DNA of 64,000 bases from Candidatus Leptofilum proximum (GTDB lineage: Bacteria > Chloroflexota > Anaerolineae > Promineifilales > Promineifilaceae): NCBI GenBank assembly GCA_016710325.1, contig JADJXK010000002.1:3348001-3412000 (forward strand). The letters run 5' to 3'. The translations under genes and the position numbers were made by a program. Below the pieces are notes generated by a model. The model worked only from the letters and a program-made list of their open reading frames with translations. It was not told where the DNA came from and did not search any database. Shown piece by piece: positions 8,372 to 19,275 of the stretch; the first letter of the stretch is position 1, and every line of letters starts with the position of its first letter.

Positions 8372-9489
8372 GAGTTGTGTTTTGCCTCGTTGATTTTTGC
8401 TTTGAGCAGCGCTAGCAGGCGTGTCGCATTTGTGGGCGCATCGTGGTCACGCTGCACCAACTGCTGTGCCCGTTGACCGTACGCCAGCCGCAGCTCCCGG
8501 TTCAGGATAAGCTGCCGCAGCGCAGCGGTGAGCGCCTGAGCGTTGTGTGGCGGCACCAGCAGCCCGGTTTGTTCATGCTGCACAATCTCGGGGATGGCGG
8601 CCACATCGGTGGAGATGAGCGGCAGCCCGGCCGCACCAGCCTCAGACAGCACCATTGGCAGGCAGTCGCCAAAGGTGGGCAGGCAGAAAATATCGCTTTG
8701 GTGGAACAGCTGCTTGAGTTCGGCGCTGTTAGGCTGCATCTGGTTGTAGACATGCACTCCCGGTTTGTCCGCGACGGCATCGCGGGTGACCAGGTGCAGC
8801 TCCAGGTTGGCCAGCGGCGATTCAGCCGCCTCGGCGCGCAGCTGGCGAAATGCCTCCAGCAGGAGCAATCCGCCTTTGCGTTCCAGGTTGCCCCCGACAA
8901 ATAGAATTTTGACCGGACCAGATTCACTGCGGTGGTTGGTGGCGGGAGGGGTCCATTCGGCCGTATTCACCCCAGGGGGAATGACCATAATTTTTTCCGC
9001 GGGCACAAAATATTCATCAATCAGCCCCTGTTTGGCCCAGGCCGACCAGGTGACCAGGTGGCTGGCGGCCCGGTAGCAGGAGACGTTGAGTTCGTACTTC
9101 TTTTGCTCCAGCCACGACGGCCCGGTTTCGTGTTCGTAGTACGCGCCGAGCCGGTCATACTGCCGGGGTGTGGCATCTAGCGATAAGATCGTGGGGATGT
9201 GGTGCAGCCATTTCTGGGCCAGGACGGCGGGCACCTGGGTGTGGAAAAAGAGGCCATCTACCGGTGCTTCCCGCTGCCAGCGGGCAATAGCCTGCCGCGC
9301 CTGGAGGCCCGCCTGGACGGTCCAGTTGCTTTTGTAAACGGGGATTTTGGCCGCCAGGCCCGTGGTTTGCCAGGCGGGCAGCGCCCACCGTGCCTTAATC
9401 TCCGGGTCGGTGGGCACGTTTTTGCGCAAATTTTCCCCGTGCGTCACGTGACCTAAAGCTTGTTCAACGATAAATCCAACTTCGTACAT
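8368..9489 (-). CDS. Glycosyltransferase, GT4-like
   Basis: This protein is about 373 aa and has the GT4 hallmarks: KILFVGG at the start of the C-terminal Rossmann domain, and 'SDIFCLPTFGDCLPMVLSEAGAAGLP' ending in the E-x-x-x-x-G-x-P nucleotide-sugar site. ATG at 9489 is preferred over the upstream TTG at 9516 because AGGA lies about 8 bases before it. It is the first gene of a two-gene unit with the GT at 7277. The region marks the left edge of the exopolysaccharide locus, so a role in that glycan is likely. Confidence 0.82.
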   Translation of the reverse strand: MYEVGFIVEQALGHVTHGENLRKNVPTDPEIKARWALPAWQTTGLAAKIPVYKSNWTVQAGLQARQAIARWQREAPVDGLFFHTQVPAVLAQKWLHHIPTILSLDATPRQYDRLGAYYEHETGPSWLEQKKYELNVSCYRAASHLVTWSAWAKQGLIDEYFVPAEKIMVIPPGVNTAEWTPPATNHRSESGPVKILFVGGNLERKGGLLLLEAFRQLRAEAAESPLANLELHLVTRDAVADKPGVHVYNQMQPNSAELKQLFHQSDIFCLPTFGDCLPMVLSEAGAAGLPLISTDVAAIPEIVQHEQTGLLVPPHNAQALTAALRQLILNRELRLAYGQRAQQLVQRDHDAPTNATRLLALLKAKINEAKHNS

Positions 9490-9582
9490 GTACCATTCCT
9501 GCCTGTGGTGTCCCAATTCGTTAAGTTTGCCTTGACTGACTTACTGTTGGCCTGACGTCTAACAGGTAGCTAGAGGCTCATT

Positions 9583-11325
<1,743 letters not shown>

Positions 11326-11951
11326 TTTAAAACCTGTTTTATAGTTTGCTAAGCTTTTGAGTAGAAGTGGAGAAATAATATAGCACACAAGCAGTCATGT
11401 TTTTTCTAATTGCCCTCGCCCTAGACAAATTCCAACAAAACAAACATTTTGTTTGAAAATCTTCCTATAGTTTGCTTACAGAGCTTATTCACCTAGTTTA
11501 TTAACAGAATCCCTTTGCGGCTTATTAAGACATTCTTCAGATTAACATCCAGCTAATGTTGGGTGCCTAGGGTGGGAGTGCTTAAACAAGCAAGTGCGTC
11601 TGCAAGGTTAATCACTAACAATTGTCTCGAAAGAGAGCAAAAGCTTTTTATCAAAAAAGATTGACAAAATTGTTCTTTATTGAAATAGGCCATTTTTCCT
11701 ATATAAACAAACTTGTTTTATCTCTACAGTGCAAGCAACTAAGACTAAACAATGCCATCATCATGAGTGAAAATCTTTAATAGTGCAGTAGCAAGTCCTT
11801 GCTAAACCTCCCATTGGCACACAAGTTGTAACTTTTATCATGAGTAGTTCTCTCTTCTAAATTAGTGGAGATTAATAATCTTGGTTCAAAGCGTTCGTCA
11901 AAAAAATCTATTGTGTTTGTAGTTCAGTAGATAAGGAGAAAAGTAGCATAA
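11326..11951. other. AT-rich divergent intergenic region
   Basis: About 620 bp separate the divergent glycosidase (minus) and lipoprotein (plus) genes, so both promoters should lie here. A TTGACA at 11661-11666 could be a -35 element for the plus-strand gene, but no clear -10 sits 16-18 bases downstream, so no promoter is called. No open frame of note and no strong hairpin was seen. Base composition is clearly AT-richer than in the first 9.5 kb. Confidence 0.5.
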
Positions 11952-13337
11952 ATGAAGAGCATCACAAAACTGTTAAACTTTTTTTTGCTGGCCTATCTTA
12001 TTACTTTAATCCAGTGCAGTGAGCAGGAAAAAGGGTTAACGCAGGATTCTGAGATAGTCTATCTTCCCACAGTGTCAAATGATTTTTCTAGCGTCGCCTG
12101 GGCCTTTGAGGAAACCTTTGACTTTGATCCGCCTGCTCCCTCTCAAACTTTGCTGCCCGATATTTTTGATTTTGCAGTTACTCACCGTGATAAGCAGTTC
12201 GAGCCGTTTGATACATACCTTGCCGACCATGGGCTTGATTGCAGCGGCCCTGATCCAAGTATAAGCCCATTGCCACAACATTTGGTTACCTCTTCTCATC
12301 TTAGCAATGGAAGTTCTCCAGATGAGAGCTTTTTTATCTGTAAAAATCACATGATGTCTTCGATGGGGGATATCGCTCTATATTCGGTTACAGCATTTTG
12401 GCCTCGTCAAGAGTTTGACTTCAGTCAAGGAGGAATCCTCGAATTTGATGTAAATATTAACGACAATCACCCGCGGAGCTGGTTTGAAGTGATGATTGTG
12501 CCACGTGAGGAATTAAAGATTGGTGCTGCTCACGAATGGCTGCCTATTGATGAGACTTATCCTAAAGATCGGTTTGTTTTCGAATTTGCTAACAATAAGC
12601 GATATATCCAGGTGGGATCCGGGGCGCTTGATCCAGAGGGGATCATTGTTGAAGAATCGGACTGGGACTATTGGTCAGGACACTATCCAAGCGATCCTGC
12701 TAACTTTGATAGACGCATCCGACGAACAATGCGGATAACCTTTTCAGATAACAAGTTGACTTGGGCGGTTGAAAAAGAAGATGGAACGTTTGATGAATTT
12801 GTGGTTTCTGTTCCTGGCGGACTGCCCTTTCAAAGAGGCCTGGTTGTTTTTAAAACACACGCCTATACGCCTGAGAAGGATGGTAATTTCAATACTTACA
12901 CATTCCATTGGGATAACATTCGTTTCTCTGGACCAGTAGTTGGCCGATATGAAAGCTTCGAAGCCGAAGATGTTGTTTACCTGGAGGCAAATGGAGATCG
13001 GCAGATTGGGGAAACAGAAACTGTAAGTATTGACCTTCCTTATGTGGGTCCTAATCCAACCTTATTTGGCCAGGTTCACAAGCCATTGCAAGGTCAAGTT
13101 CTTTTAAGTATTAACGGTAATCCCAACATAGTTGTAAACCCTTATGATTACGTATCCGGTACCTGTTCTGCTGGAGGATGGAAATCATTTCAAATACCAA
13201 TCGATCCAGATTTGTTGGTAGCGGGAAACAATACATTTAAATGGACAATTGGTCCTCGCCCCAACTGTGCTGAAAGTTGGCTTTGGGATGGGTTTTCAAT
13301 TATGGGCTTAGAAGTACAGTTTGACATTCCCAACTAA
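11952..13337 (+). CDS. Secreted lipoprotein of unknown function with a beta-sandwich (concanavalin-like) region
   Basis: This is a 461-aa protein with a signal peptide and lipobox LIQC at about residues 19-22. The middle third ('GGILEFDVNINDNHPRSWFEVMIVP' onward, then 'FNTYTFHWDNIRFSG') has the alternating hydrophobic pattern of lectin/LamG-like sandwiches. The last 120 residues form a second beta domain with two cysteines. No catalytic motif is recognised. It is the only plus-strand gene between 9.5 and 52 kb, divergent from the glycosidase, with AAGGAG 12 bases before ATG. A surface glycan-binding role is plausible but inferred. Confidence 0.6.
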   Translation: MKSITKLLNFFLLAYLITLIQCSEQEKGLTQDSEIVYLPTVSNDFSSVAWAFEETFDFDPPAPSQTLLPDIFDFAVTHRDKQFEPFDTYLADHGLDCSGPDPSISPLPQHLVTSSHLSNGSSPDESFFICKNHMMSSMGDIALYSVTAFWPRQEFDFSQGGILEFDVNINDNHPRSWFEVMIVPREELKIGAAHEWLPIDETYPKDRFVFEFANNKRYIQVGSGALDPEGIIVEESDWDYWSGHYPSDPANFDRRIRRTMRITFSDNKLTWAVEKEDGTFDEFVVSVPGGLPFQRGLVVFKTHAYTPEKDGNFNTYTFHWDNIRFSGPVVGRYESFEAEDVVYLEANGDRQIGETETVSIDLPYVGPNPTLFGQVHKPLQGQVLLSINGNPNIVVNPYDYVSGTCSAGGWKSFQIPIDPDLLVAGNNTFKWTIGPRPNCAESWLWDGFSIMGLEVQFDIPN

Positions 13338-13409
13338 ATCATCATGAAAAGAAAGGGATTACGGCTGAATTTTATGCCGATAATAAGCGTTGATTTAACG
13401 GCATACTGC

Positions 13410-14699
13410 CTATGATAGACGTTGGTAAAAGACTTGCCCTTTTGCTTTTCTTGGATACCTCTCAAAGAGATATAGACATCCTACACTACTAAAGGCAAAA
13501 ATGAAAGGTAATATGGGCAGGTGAAAGCGATCGGTTCCTAGAAATACGCTGTGCAAGGCACACCAATATAGAATCGATAATAACAGCAGTATACTTTGTG
13601 GGTGTTTCTTTTGAAAAAGACCTACCCTTATACCTATCATGGCAAGCACTAGAGCTCCTATATAATATACTTGGGCTAAGATTCTTAAAGTAGACCATAA
13701 CCAAGCTGGAGTTTCACGAGCAGGACGCGAAATGTTTTCGAATACGCCTGAAACGTCATCCTGAAGAAAAAAACGAAGCTTGGAAGGGGTAAGCATAAAG
13801 GCTTTAAGAGGTTGATCTCTAATAAAATCCTTGGCTGCGCTCGAAAGTGCAGCATCGATTTGTGGCTCTGTCCAGTCTACGCCCACTAACCGATAAGCTT
13901 CCCAATCGTAAGAATAGCCTAAAACACGTTCTGTTATGCCACCAATATACTCTCCAGTTGAGCCTTCGTTAAAACTGATAGCCAGATTAAAGCCGCCATT
14001 TGTAGCTACAGGAATTACCTCGCCAAAAACCATGTAATTCCGATATGTCCATGGAGCAATAGTCAGCAGCGTAATAGCCGAGAATGCCAGTGTGTAGCTC
14101 ATAGTACGAGTCAAAAGATGGCGGGTTAGGACAGCATAGAAAAAAAACATGGCTGGGTAAAAAAGAAATCCGGGGCGGGCCAGGATCGCTAAACCAAGGG
14201 AAGCGCCGGCTGGGAGCAGATATATCCATGAGCCCTTATTAAATGCATGGTAGATCATCAGTACGCACATCAGGCCGAACGCTGTCGCCATGTTTTCACT
14301 GGCCAATACTGCCGTATACATAATTAGGCTAGGCGCCAGAGCAACAAAGATAGAGGCTAATAAGCCCGCCTTTTTTGAAAAGATCCGGCAAACAAGTTCA
14401 TAAGTTGCATAAACTGTTAAAGTCCCGAGCAAAACATTAATAATTTGCCCAACCCTAAAGGAACTACCTAAAATAAAGTACCCTAAGGAAAGTAATAGAG
14501 GATATCCAATGGGGCGAAATGCCGTAGGACCTGCTGTGCCTGCGTACCCTTCACCAGTTGAAATCCGGGTAGCCAGAAGATGGTAAGCAGAAAAGTCTTG
14601 AGCAGGCAAAGCGGGAGAGTATAAAATCCACCCCAACCGTGTGATAAACGCAACAGCTAGCACTACCATAATATAGCTTTTCGCCCCTCGTTTCAGCAT
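13410..14699 (-). CDS. ArnT/PMT-like GT39/GT83-type membrane glycosyltransferase
   Basis: This is an integral membrane protein with about ten helices and a large loop. The first loop carries the acidic 'PALPAQDFSAYHLLA' segment, and 'GPTAFRPIGYPLLLSL' resembles the PMT_2 family, which transfers sugars from polyprenyl phosphate to lipids, proteins or glycans outside the membrane. ATG at 14699 is chosen because AAAGGAG lies 7 bases upstream; the in-frame ATG at 14747 has no Shine-Dalgarno. It converges with the lipoprotein gene at 11952. Confidence 0.75.
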   Translation of the reverse strand: MLKRGAKSYIMVVLAVAFITRLGWILYSPALPAQDFSAYHLLATRISTGEGYAGTAGPTAFRPIGYPLLLSLGYFILGSSFRVGQIINVLLGTLTVYATYELVCRIFSKKAGLLASIFVALAPSLIMYTAVLASENMATAFGLMCVLMIYHAFNKGSWIYLLPAGASLGLAILARPGFLFYPAMFFFYAVLTRHLLTRTMSYTLAFSAITLLTIAPWTYRNYMVFGEVIPVATNGGFNLAISFNEGSTGEYIGGITERVLGYSYDWEAYRLVGVDWTEPQIDAALSSAAKDFIRDQPLKAFMLTPSKLRFFLQDDVSGVFENISRPARETPAWLWSTLRILAQVYYIGALVLAMIGIRVGLFQKKHPQSILLLLSILYWCALHSVFLGTDRFHLPILPFIFAFSSVGCLYLFERYPRKAKGQVFYQRLS

Positions 14700-14959
14700 G
14701 ACCTCGCTCCTTTGTCGTCTTAGCTCGAGCTTCTTTGAGGTAGGCATCTATAAAAAGCCGCCCGAACCATTAATTTGTTTGTGGTTTACAAGAGAAGGGT
14801 CAGAATATAGTTGGCCTAATTCGGCTTGTATCAAACCAGCAAATGACGGTTATTCAAGGCAAACAAGCAGTCAAAACGATAAATTATAAATAATCCTCTA
14901 TACGTCCGCACAAACAGACGGTCCTTCAGAAGGGTAAGTGAGCTTGCTGGGGGCATGTG

Positions 14960-16114
14960 CTAAGGCATTGGCGTAGCGCTCTCCTGTAATGGAGGCCTGT
15001 AAATCTCCTGGCCAACACTTAGAGGTTCGCCAGGAAGTATGCAATTTGCCTGCATTAACTCTTCTGGAGCAATACCACTTTGAATTGCTAAAGTTGAAAT
15101 AGCATCGCCTGCTACGATTCGGTAGGTGTCCCATCCTGGCGGGGGTGTGACTACACACTCTACACTGGAATCTGATAGGGTTGGTGTGGGAGGTATTGTT
15201 GAGGTTGTAGATATTTCACTAGTAGAGCTCAAAGCTACTGTAGGAGTGAGTGTGCTTTCCAAAGATGTGGCACCTTCAGCTTCATCTTCACTGGGAGACG
15301 CTTGCCCGGAGTCTTCATCTGTAACCATTAAAACCGAAATATCATCCACATAAAAAGTATGAGTATAACCTTCATTATTTTTGATGTAAAAACCTGTGAC
15401 ATAGGTGTAGTCAGGATCATATATAAGATTATCAAGCAGCACTTCAACCTCGACCCACGTGTTTGGTGGAATGGTCTGATTTAATCCCAAATGGTAAAGA
15501 CGCGTTTCAGAAAAGGGAAATTGGTCATCTATATAAGCTGATGTATCATCGGCCATATAGTAAGGAAGTTCATCGCTGCCCACTATTGTAAATGCAAGGT
15601 CTTCCAGCTCTAGAAAGCTCTCGCCACCATTTATCCAGAAGTAAATAGCAATGATCCTATCCTGTAAATACTGTTGATCGGCGTTCTTATTTACTACAAA
15701 ATATTGGGTAGAAAAGTCTTCAGAAGGAGTAATTGATATTGAATAACGGCCGTTATGAACTACAGCTGTATCAGCAAGGTTTGCCTCAATATTTTCTCCT
15801 TCCAACGCCAGCCAATCAGAACTAAGCTCGTCATCATAAACTACAACATTCTTTACTTCACTTTGTGACAAATCGAGTAAGGGGTTTGGCGTTACTTCCG
15901 AGGTTGGTGAAGAATCAACGGAAACATTTTTCGTCAAGGTAGGTTGAATTCTTACTGGAGTGGATGATTCTAATAGAAAAAATGGATGAATCGTTGGTGT
16001 CGGTAAACCAGAAGAAGCTGCTGGTTCAACCTCCGTTCCCGAAGGGAGACAACCCCCTAACACTAAAAATACACAGAGTTCTATGACCAATACTGAACGG
16101 ATCAAAGCTGCCAC
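14960..16114 (-). CDS. Lipoprotein with a C-terminal LysM domain
   Basis: This 384-aa protein starts at GTG. Lipobox LGGC lies at residues 19-22, then a Ser/Thr/Pro-rich linker and a carbohydrate-binding-like beta domain (about 90-260, ending 'HTFYVDDISVLM'). A second Thr-rich linker precedes a LysM module near the C-terminus (YRIVAGDAISTLAIQSGI ... LMQANCI ... VGQEIY). LysM binds N-acetylglucosamine polymers such as peptidoglycan. Together with lipidation this suggests a tether between the cell wall and the surface polysaccharide; that link is inference. Confidence 0.75.
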   Translation of the reverse strand: MAALIRSVLVIELCVFLVLGGCLPSGTEVEPAASSGLPTPTIHPFFLLESSTPVRIQPTLTKNVSVDSSPTSEVTPNPLLDLSQSEVKNVVVYDDELSSDWLALEGENIEANLADTAVVHNGRYSISITPSEDFSTQYFVVNKNADQQYLQDRIIAIYFWINGGESFLELEDLAFTIVGSDELPYYMADDTSAYIDDQFPFSETRLYHLGLNQTIPPNTWVEVEVLLDNLIYDPDYTYVTGFYIKNNEGYTHTFYVDDISVLMVTDEDSGQASPSEDEAEGATSLESTLTPTVALSSTSEISTTSTIPPTPTLSDSSVECVVTPPPGWDTYRIVAGDAISTLAIQSGIAPEELMQANCILPGEPLSVGQEIYRPPLQESATPMP

Positions 16115-16137
16115 CTTAATTCCAAGAAAAGCTGCAC

Positions 16138-17127
16138 TTAATTAAATTTCACTGCCTGTCTGAGCGCACGAAAGAACGCTTTTCTTCCCCCCAGTTCATC
16201 CGATATACCTTGATAATACTTTAAATTATAGATACCGCTACACAACATGATTGCCAACCGGTGCTTATTACGGCTGTAGGCCCTTTCTACATTCGATTTC
16301 ATTTGGGCTATCAGTAGATGGCTGAGTCGAGGACGGTCCAATAGTAACCATGTTAATATTTGAATAAACAAATGCCGCTGCAGAAACTCTCGAAACACTT
16401 GAGGCAGCAGCCACTGCTGCCCTTTTTGCGTGTTAAAGATAACGTCGTTACGGCCGTAAGTGTAAGCAATTGTTGACCAGGATTCAAAACTGCGCTCGGC
16501 AAAGTGAAAGCCTACAGCCTGAGAATTAAAAGCAAAATGCAGCCCTTTGTCATTTAGTCGGTAAGCTAACTCTAGATCTTCTGCTCGACGAAAAGCAGGA
16601 TCAAAGCCACCAACCTCAATAATGTGTTTCCGTTTTAAAGACGTGTTACCCGTGTAGAACTGCCTGGCGGTTGGCGCCCAATCACCGTTTTCCATGGCCT
16701 GGTATTGCTTCACCAGCATTGTTTGTTCATAGTTTACCCACGGAGACATCTCATAGTTGTCTGGCGTTATCATTGGGCCGATAACGACTTGAGAACCATT
16801 TCCTTGGTGAACTTTCATATGTTCATCAATGAAGGTTGGTATAGGGACAACATCATCATCAATAAATAGAATGTATTCCCCTGACGCCTTGGCGACTCCA
16901 TTGTTACGTGCTGCTGCCGGCCCTTGATTTTGTTGGTCAATTGGCAGCAGGATCAAAGGGGTTTCTAAATTGGCCAGATATTTGTTGGTTCCATCTGTAG
17001 AACCATCTGACACTACCAAGACTTCAAACGCTTCAATAGGATAGGATTGGTTTTCCAGAGCCTTTAAGACAGATTTCAATCTTTCAATTCGATTGTAAGT
17101 AGGTAAAACAACACTGACTTTAATCAT
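16138..17127 (-). CDS. Family 2 glycosyltransferase
   Basis: This 329-aa GT-A enzyme starts 'VSVVLPTYNRIERL'. It has the SDGSTDGT loop and the 'YILFIDDDVVP' DxD metal site around residue 95, and 'RRAEDLELAYRL' supplies the late ED acidic pair. It should transfer a sugar from an NDP-sugar to a growing lipid-linked oligosaccharide on the cytoplasmic side. It lies 11 bases downstream of the gene at 17139, on the same strand and probably in the same transcript. Sugar specificity cannot be read. Confidence 0.85.
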   Translation of the reverse strand: MIKVSVVLPTYNRIERLKSVLKALENQSYPIEAFEVLVVSDGSTDGTNKYLANLETPLILLPIDQQNQGPAAARNNGVAKASGEYILFIDDDVVPIPTFIDEHMKVHQGNGSQVVIGPMITPDNYEMSPWVNYEQTMLVKQYQAMENGDWAPTARQFYTGNTSLKRKHIIEVGGFDPAFRRAEDLELAYRLNDKGLHFAFNSQAVGFHFAERSFESWSTIAYTYGRNDVIFNTQKGQQWLLPQVFREFLQRHLFIQILTWLLLDRPRLSHLLIAQMKSNVERAYSRNKHRLAIMLCSGIYNLKYYQGISDELGGRKAFFRALRQAVKFN

Positions 17128-17138
17128 AAATCAATTTG

Positions 17139-18158
17139 TTAGCTAAGGTTATTTTGGGCAGCTAAACGATAATAGCGCATATAAAGCTCGGCAGAGCCAG
17201 TAAAAGACAATTCCCTTTCAATGAACTTTCGTGGTTCATATGTGTCTATACTAGCCCAAAACTTATCAAATGTTTCTGGGAAATGAGCGGCATCTTGGAA
17301 TTTTTCTCCACACTGGGGCGAAAAATAAGGAACGGAGGTCGCTGCAATTGGATTTGGATCAAATTTTGGCCGCCGAGGATCCAGCCAGTAACCATTATCC
17401 CAGGCAAGAACCGGAACATTAGAAGTCAACGCTTCCTGGTATGCCATTCCCTGGGTTTCATGCTCACACAAAAAGATCATGGCTTTCGACTGGTTTAGCG
17501 CAGATCGATAAGCGAGATGATCATATCTTCCATAACGAATTATCGTATATTTTAAGCCATGACTGTTCAAGTAGCTTTTTATTGGATTGATAAGTTCGGC
17601 TTCATATTGTTCCCGGTTCCATCGGACTTTGTCGTAGATCAAAATGTCGTATGCTTTTTCGTAGTTTCTGGTATCAGCCCATTTGGAAACGTCCATGCCT
17701 GCATACCAAAATACAACACTGTCTCCGTAGTATGGCTGAAACATATCTATGATCCACTGAGATGTAAGGACATAGAACTTGAACCGAGAATCTTTCATGA
17801 TGTGGGGAGCTTCAAGAGGATGATCATGAAGACAGGGGCCAAGCACTGCCGGGTTAGGTAAAGACCAATTGTTTAACAGGTGAGGATAACCTACCAGACC
17901 TACGGGATAGTCAGGATTTTTTTTTGCTAGTCGGTAGTTATTAAGATGTACGGTATACCCCTGCAATTCTAGAGACTTTATCAAGAGTTGGTACCATACG
18001 TAAAAACCGCTTACTTTTTGGGTTTTCTTAAATGTATGGTAGACGGGACGCAACATCCTCTTAATATATCTATCACCTGCAAAAAAAGAATCTTTTTCAA
18101 AATCTTTATAAAACAATAAAACGTCTTTGCCCAATTTAAGGGACCTTGTATCTCTCAT
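17139..18158 (-). CDS. Probable glycosyltransferase, GT-B-like (tentative)
   Basis: This 339-aa soluble protein lies between two GT2 genes. The C-terminal half ('SKAMIFLCEHETQGMAYQEALTSNVPVLAWDNG') has the E-x-x-x-x-G/V-x-P pattern of GT-B donor sites (GT4-like), with a preceding KYTIIRYGRYDH strand. The N-terminal half is poorly conserved (YPVGLVGYPHLLNNW). Assignment rests on the C-terminal pattern and context. Starts at ATG 18158 with GGA close upstream. Confidence 0.6.
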   Translation of the reverse strand: MRDTRSLKLGKDVLLFYKDFEKDSFFAGDRYIKRMLRPVYHTFKKTQKVSGFYVWYQLLIKSLELQGYTVHLNNYRLAKKNPDYPVGLVGYPHLLNNWSLPNPAVLGPCLHDHPLEAPHIMKDSRFKFYVLTSQWIIDMFQPYYGDSVVFWYAGMDVSKWADTRNYEKAYDILIYDKVRWNREQYEAELINPIKSYLNSHGLKYTIIRYGRYDHLAYRSALNQSKAMIFLCEHETQGMAYQEALTSNVPVLAWDNGYWLDPRRPKFDPNPIAATSVPYFSPQCGEKFQDAAHFPETFDKFWASIDTYEPRKFIERELSFTGSAELYMRYYRLAAQNNLS

Positions 18159-18235
18159 ATCTTCCTGTCAATAATAGCGATTGCCAGCGTTTCGGCCGTT
18201 TAATGAGCTTATAGCAGCCTGCTCCCATGCAATCC

Positions 18236-19186
18236 CTACGCAGTTAACTGTTTGTTACCAATGGGCTTTAATAAATCACCCTCTGTTTGATACTCGCTTA
18301 TGCAGCGATGGTAAGCCGCCAAGAAGCTCTTCAGGCGAACAATGTCGAACGGTAATCTATAGGGACGATAATGCGTTAACCAACTAAGCAATCTTCTTCT
18401 GATGGTGTGCTTTTTCCACTCTTCCCCTCTTGGATCCCCCATCAGATGGAGTTTTCCTGCCAGGCCGCCATTCCCATAAGCATAGTTGAATGTATGTTTT
18501 AGAATCGCCTGATACCCATAGCGGTAGCCGTGCTTGTGAAGCACAGTTACCTTAGGCGTTGTCATCATTATTACTGCTCGCTTTTCTAGACGCAGCATGT
18601 AATCTGTTTCTCCCGCTGCTGGGAATATCGTGCCTGAGCCAATAAATTCATCAAATGGTCCCGTCGCTAGAGCAACATCACGTTTGAAACTTACATTGGC
18701 TCCAATCCAGTTAAAATTCGATGGGGGGGTAAAGTTCGACAACATTGGATCATATATTACTTCACCTGGATTAACATTTGGGCAAACTCCCAGCCACTTT
18801 TCTTTCTTAGGAGGGATGACGCTGCCGCCAAGCAAACTTATCTGAGGGTTTTTGTCATAGTATTGAATAATCGTTGTTAGCCAGTCAGGTTGGGCTTCGC
18901 AGTCATCATCTAGCAGTGAAACAATTTCACCCTGAGCTGACTGAATACCAGCATTTACAGCATAACTATGACCCTCATTATCCGAATGTACGTATCGAAT
19001 TCGGGAATCACGTAGAGAAAAGTCTTCAGCAAGCGTAAGGACTTTCGACACTCTTTCTTTTTCTGGATTGCCTTGACCAACGACCAAAAGCTCCCAATCT
19101 CTAAAATTTTGGTTTAGTAGAGAACTGATAGGTGTCGATAATGTGTCAGGACGGTAGGCAGGAATTACAATACTTAATCTGGTCAT
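18236..19186 (-). CDS. Family 2 glycosyltransferase
   Basis: This 316-aa GT-A enzyme opens with 'LSIVIPAYRPDTLS'. The DxD-equivalent DDD sits in 'EIVSLLDDDCEAQPDW' near residue 92, and 'AAGETDYMLRLEKRA' gives the ExD motif. A CxxN-type loop around 'VCPNVNPGEVIYDP' is distinctive. No membrane helix, so probably membrane-associated on the cytoplasmic face. The gap of 77 bases to the next gene is short, which fits the same operon. Confidence 0.83.
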   Translation of the reverse strand: MTRLSIVIPAYRPDTLSTPISSLLNQNFRDWELLVVGQGNPEKERVSKVLTLAEDFSLRDSRIRYVHSDNEGHSYAVNAGIQSAQGEIVSLLDDDCEAQPDWLTTIIQYYDKNPQISLLGGSVIPPKKEKWLGVCPNVNPGEVIYDPMLSNFTPPSNFNWIGANVSFKRDVALATGPFDEFIGSGTIFPAAGETDYMLRLEKRAVIMMTTPKVTVLHKHGYRYGYQAILKHTFNYAYGNGGLAGKLHLMGDPRGEEWKKHTIRRRLLSWLTHYRPYRLPFDIVRLKSFLAAYHRCISEYQTEGDLLKPIGNKQLTA

Positions 19187-19275
19187 CTTTTTTCCGTTAC
19201 AAATCTAAGGTTTCACATCAAGGAATTTAGTTTGATGATAATGTTTGTTTATTTGCTCTTATGGATATTTTTTAT

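Noticed and set aside
11661..11700. Promoter with TTGACA box
   Set aside because: No -10 hexamer at suitable spacing; left as a note in the intergenic entry.
14898..15158. 86-aa minus-strand ORF overlapping the LysM lipoprotein
   Set aside because: It overlaps the LysM coding region in another frame of the same strand and shows no domain.
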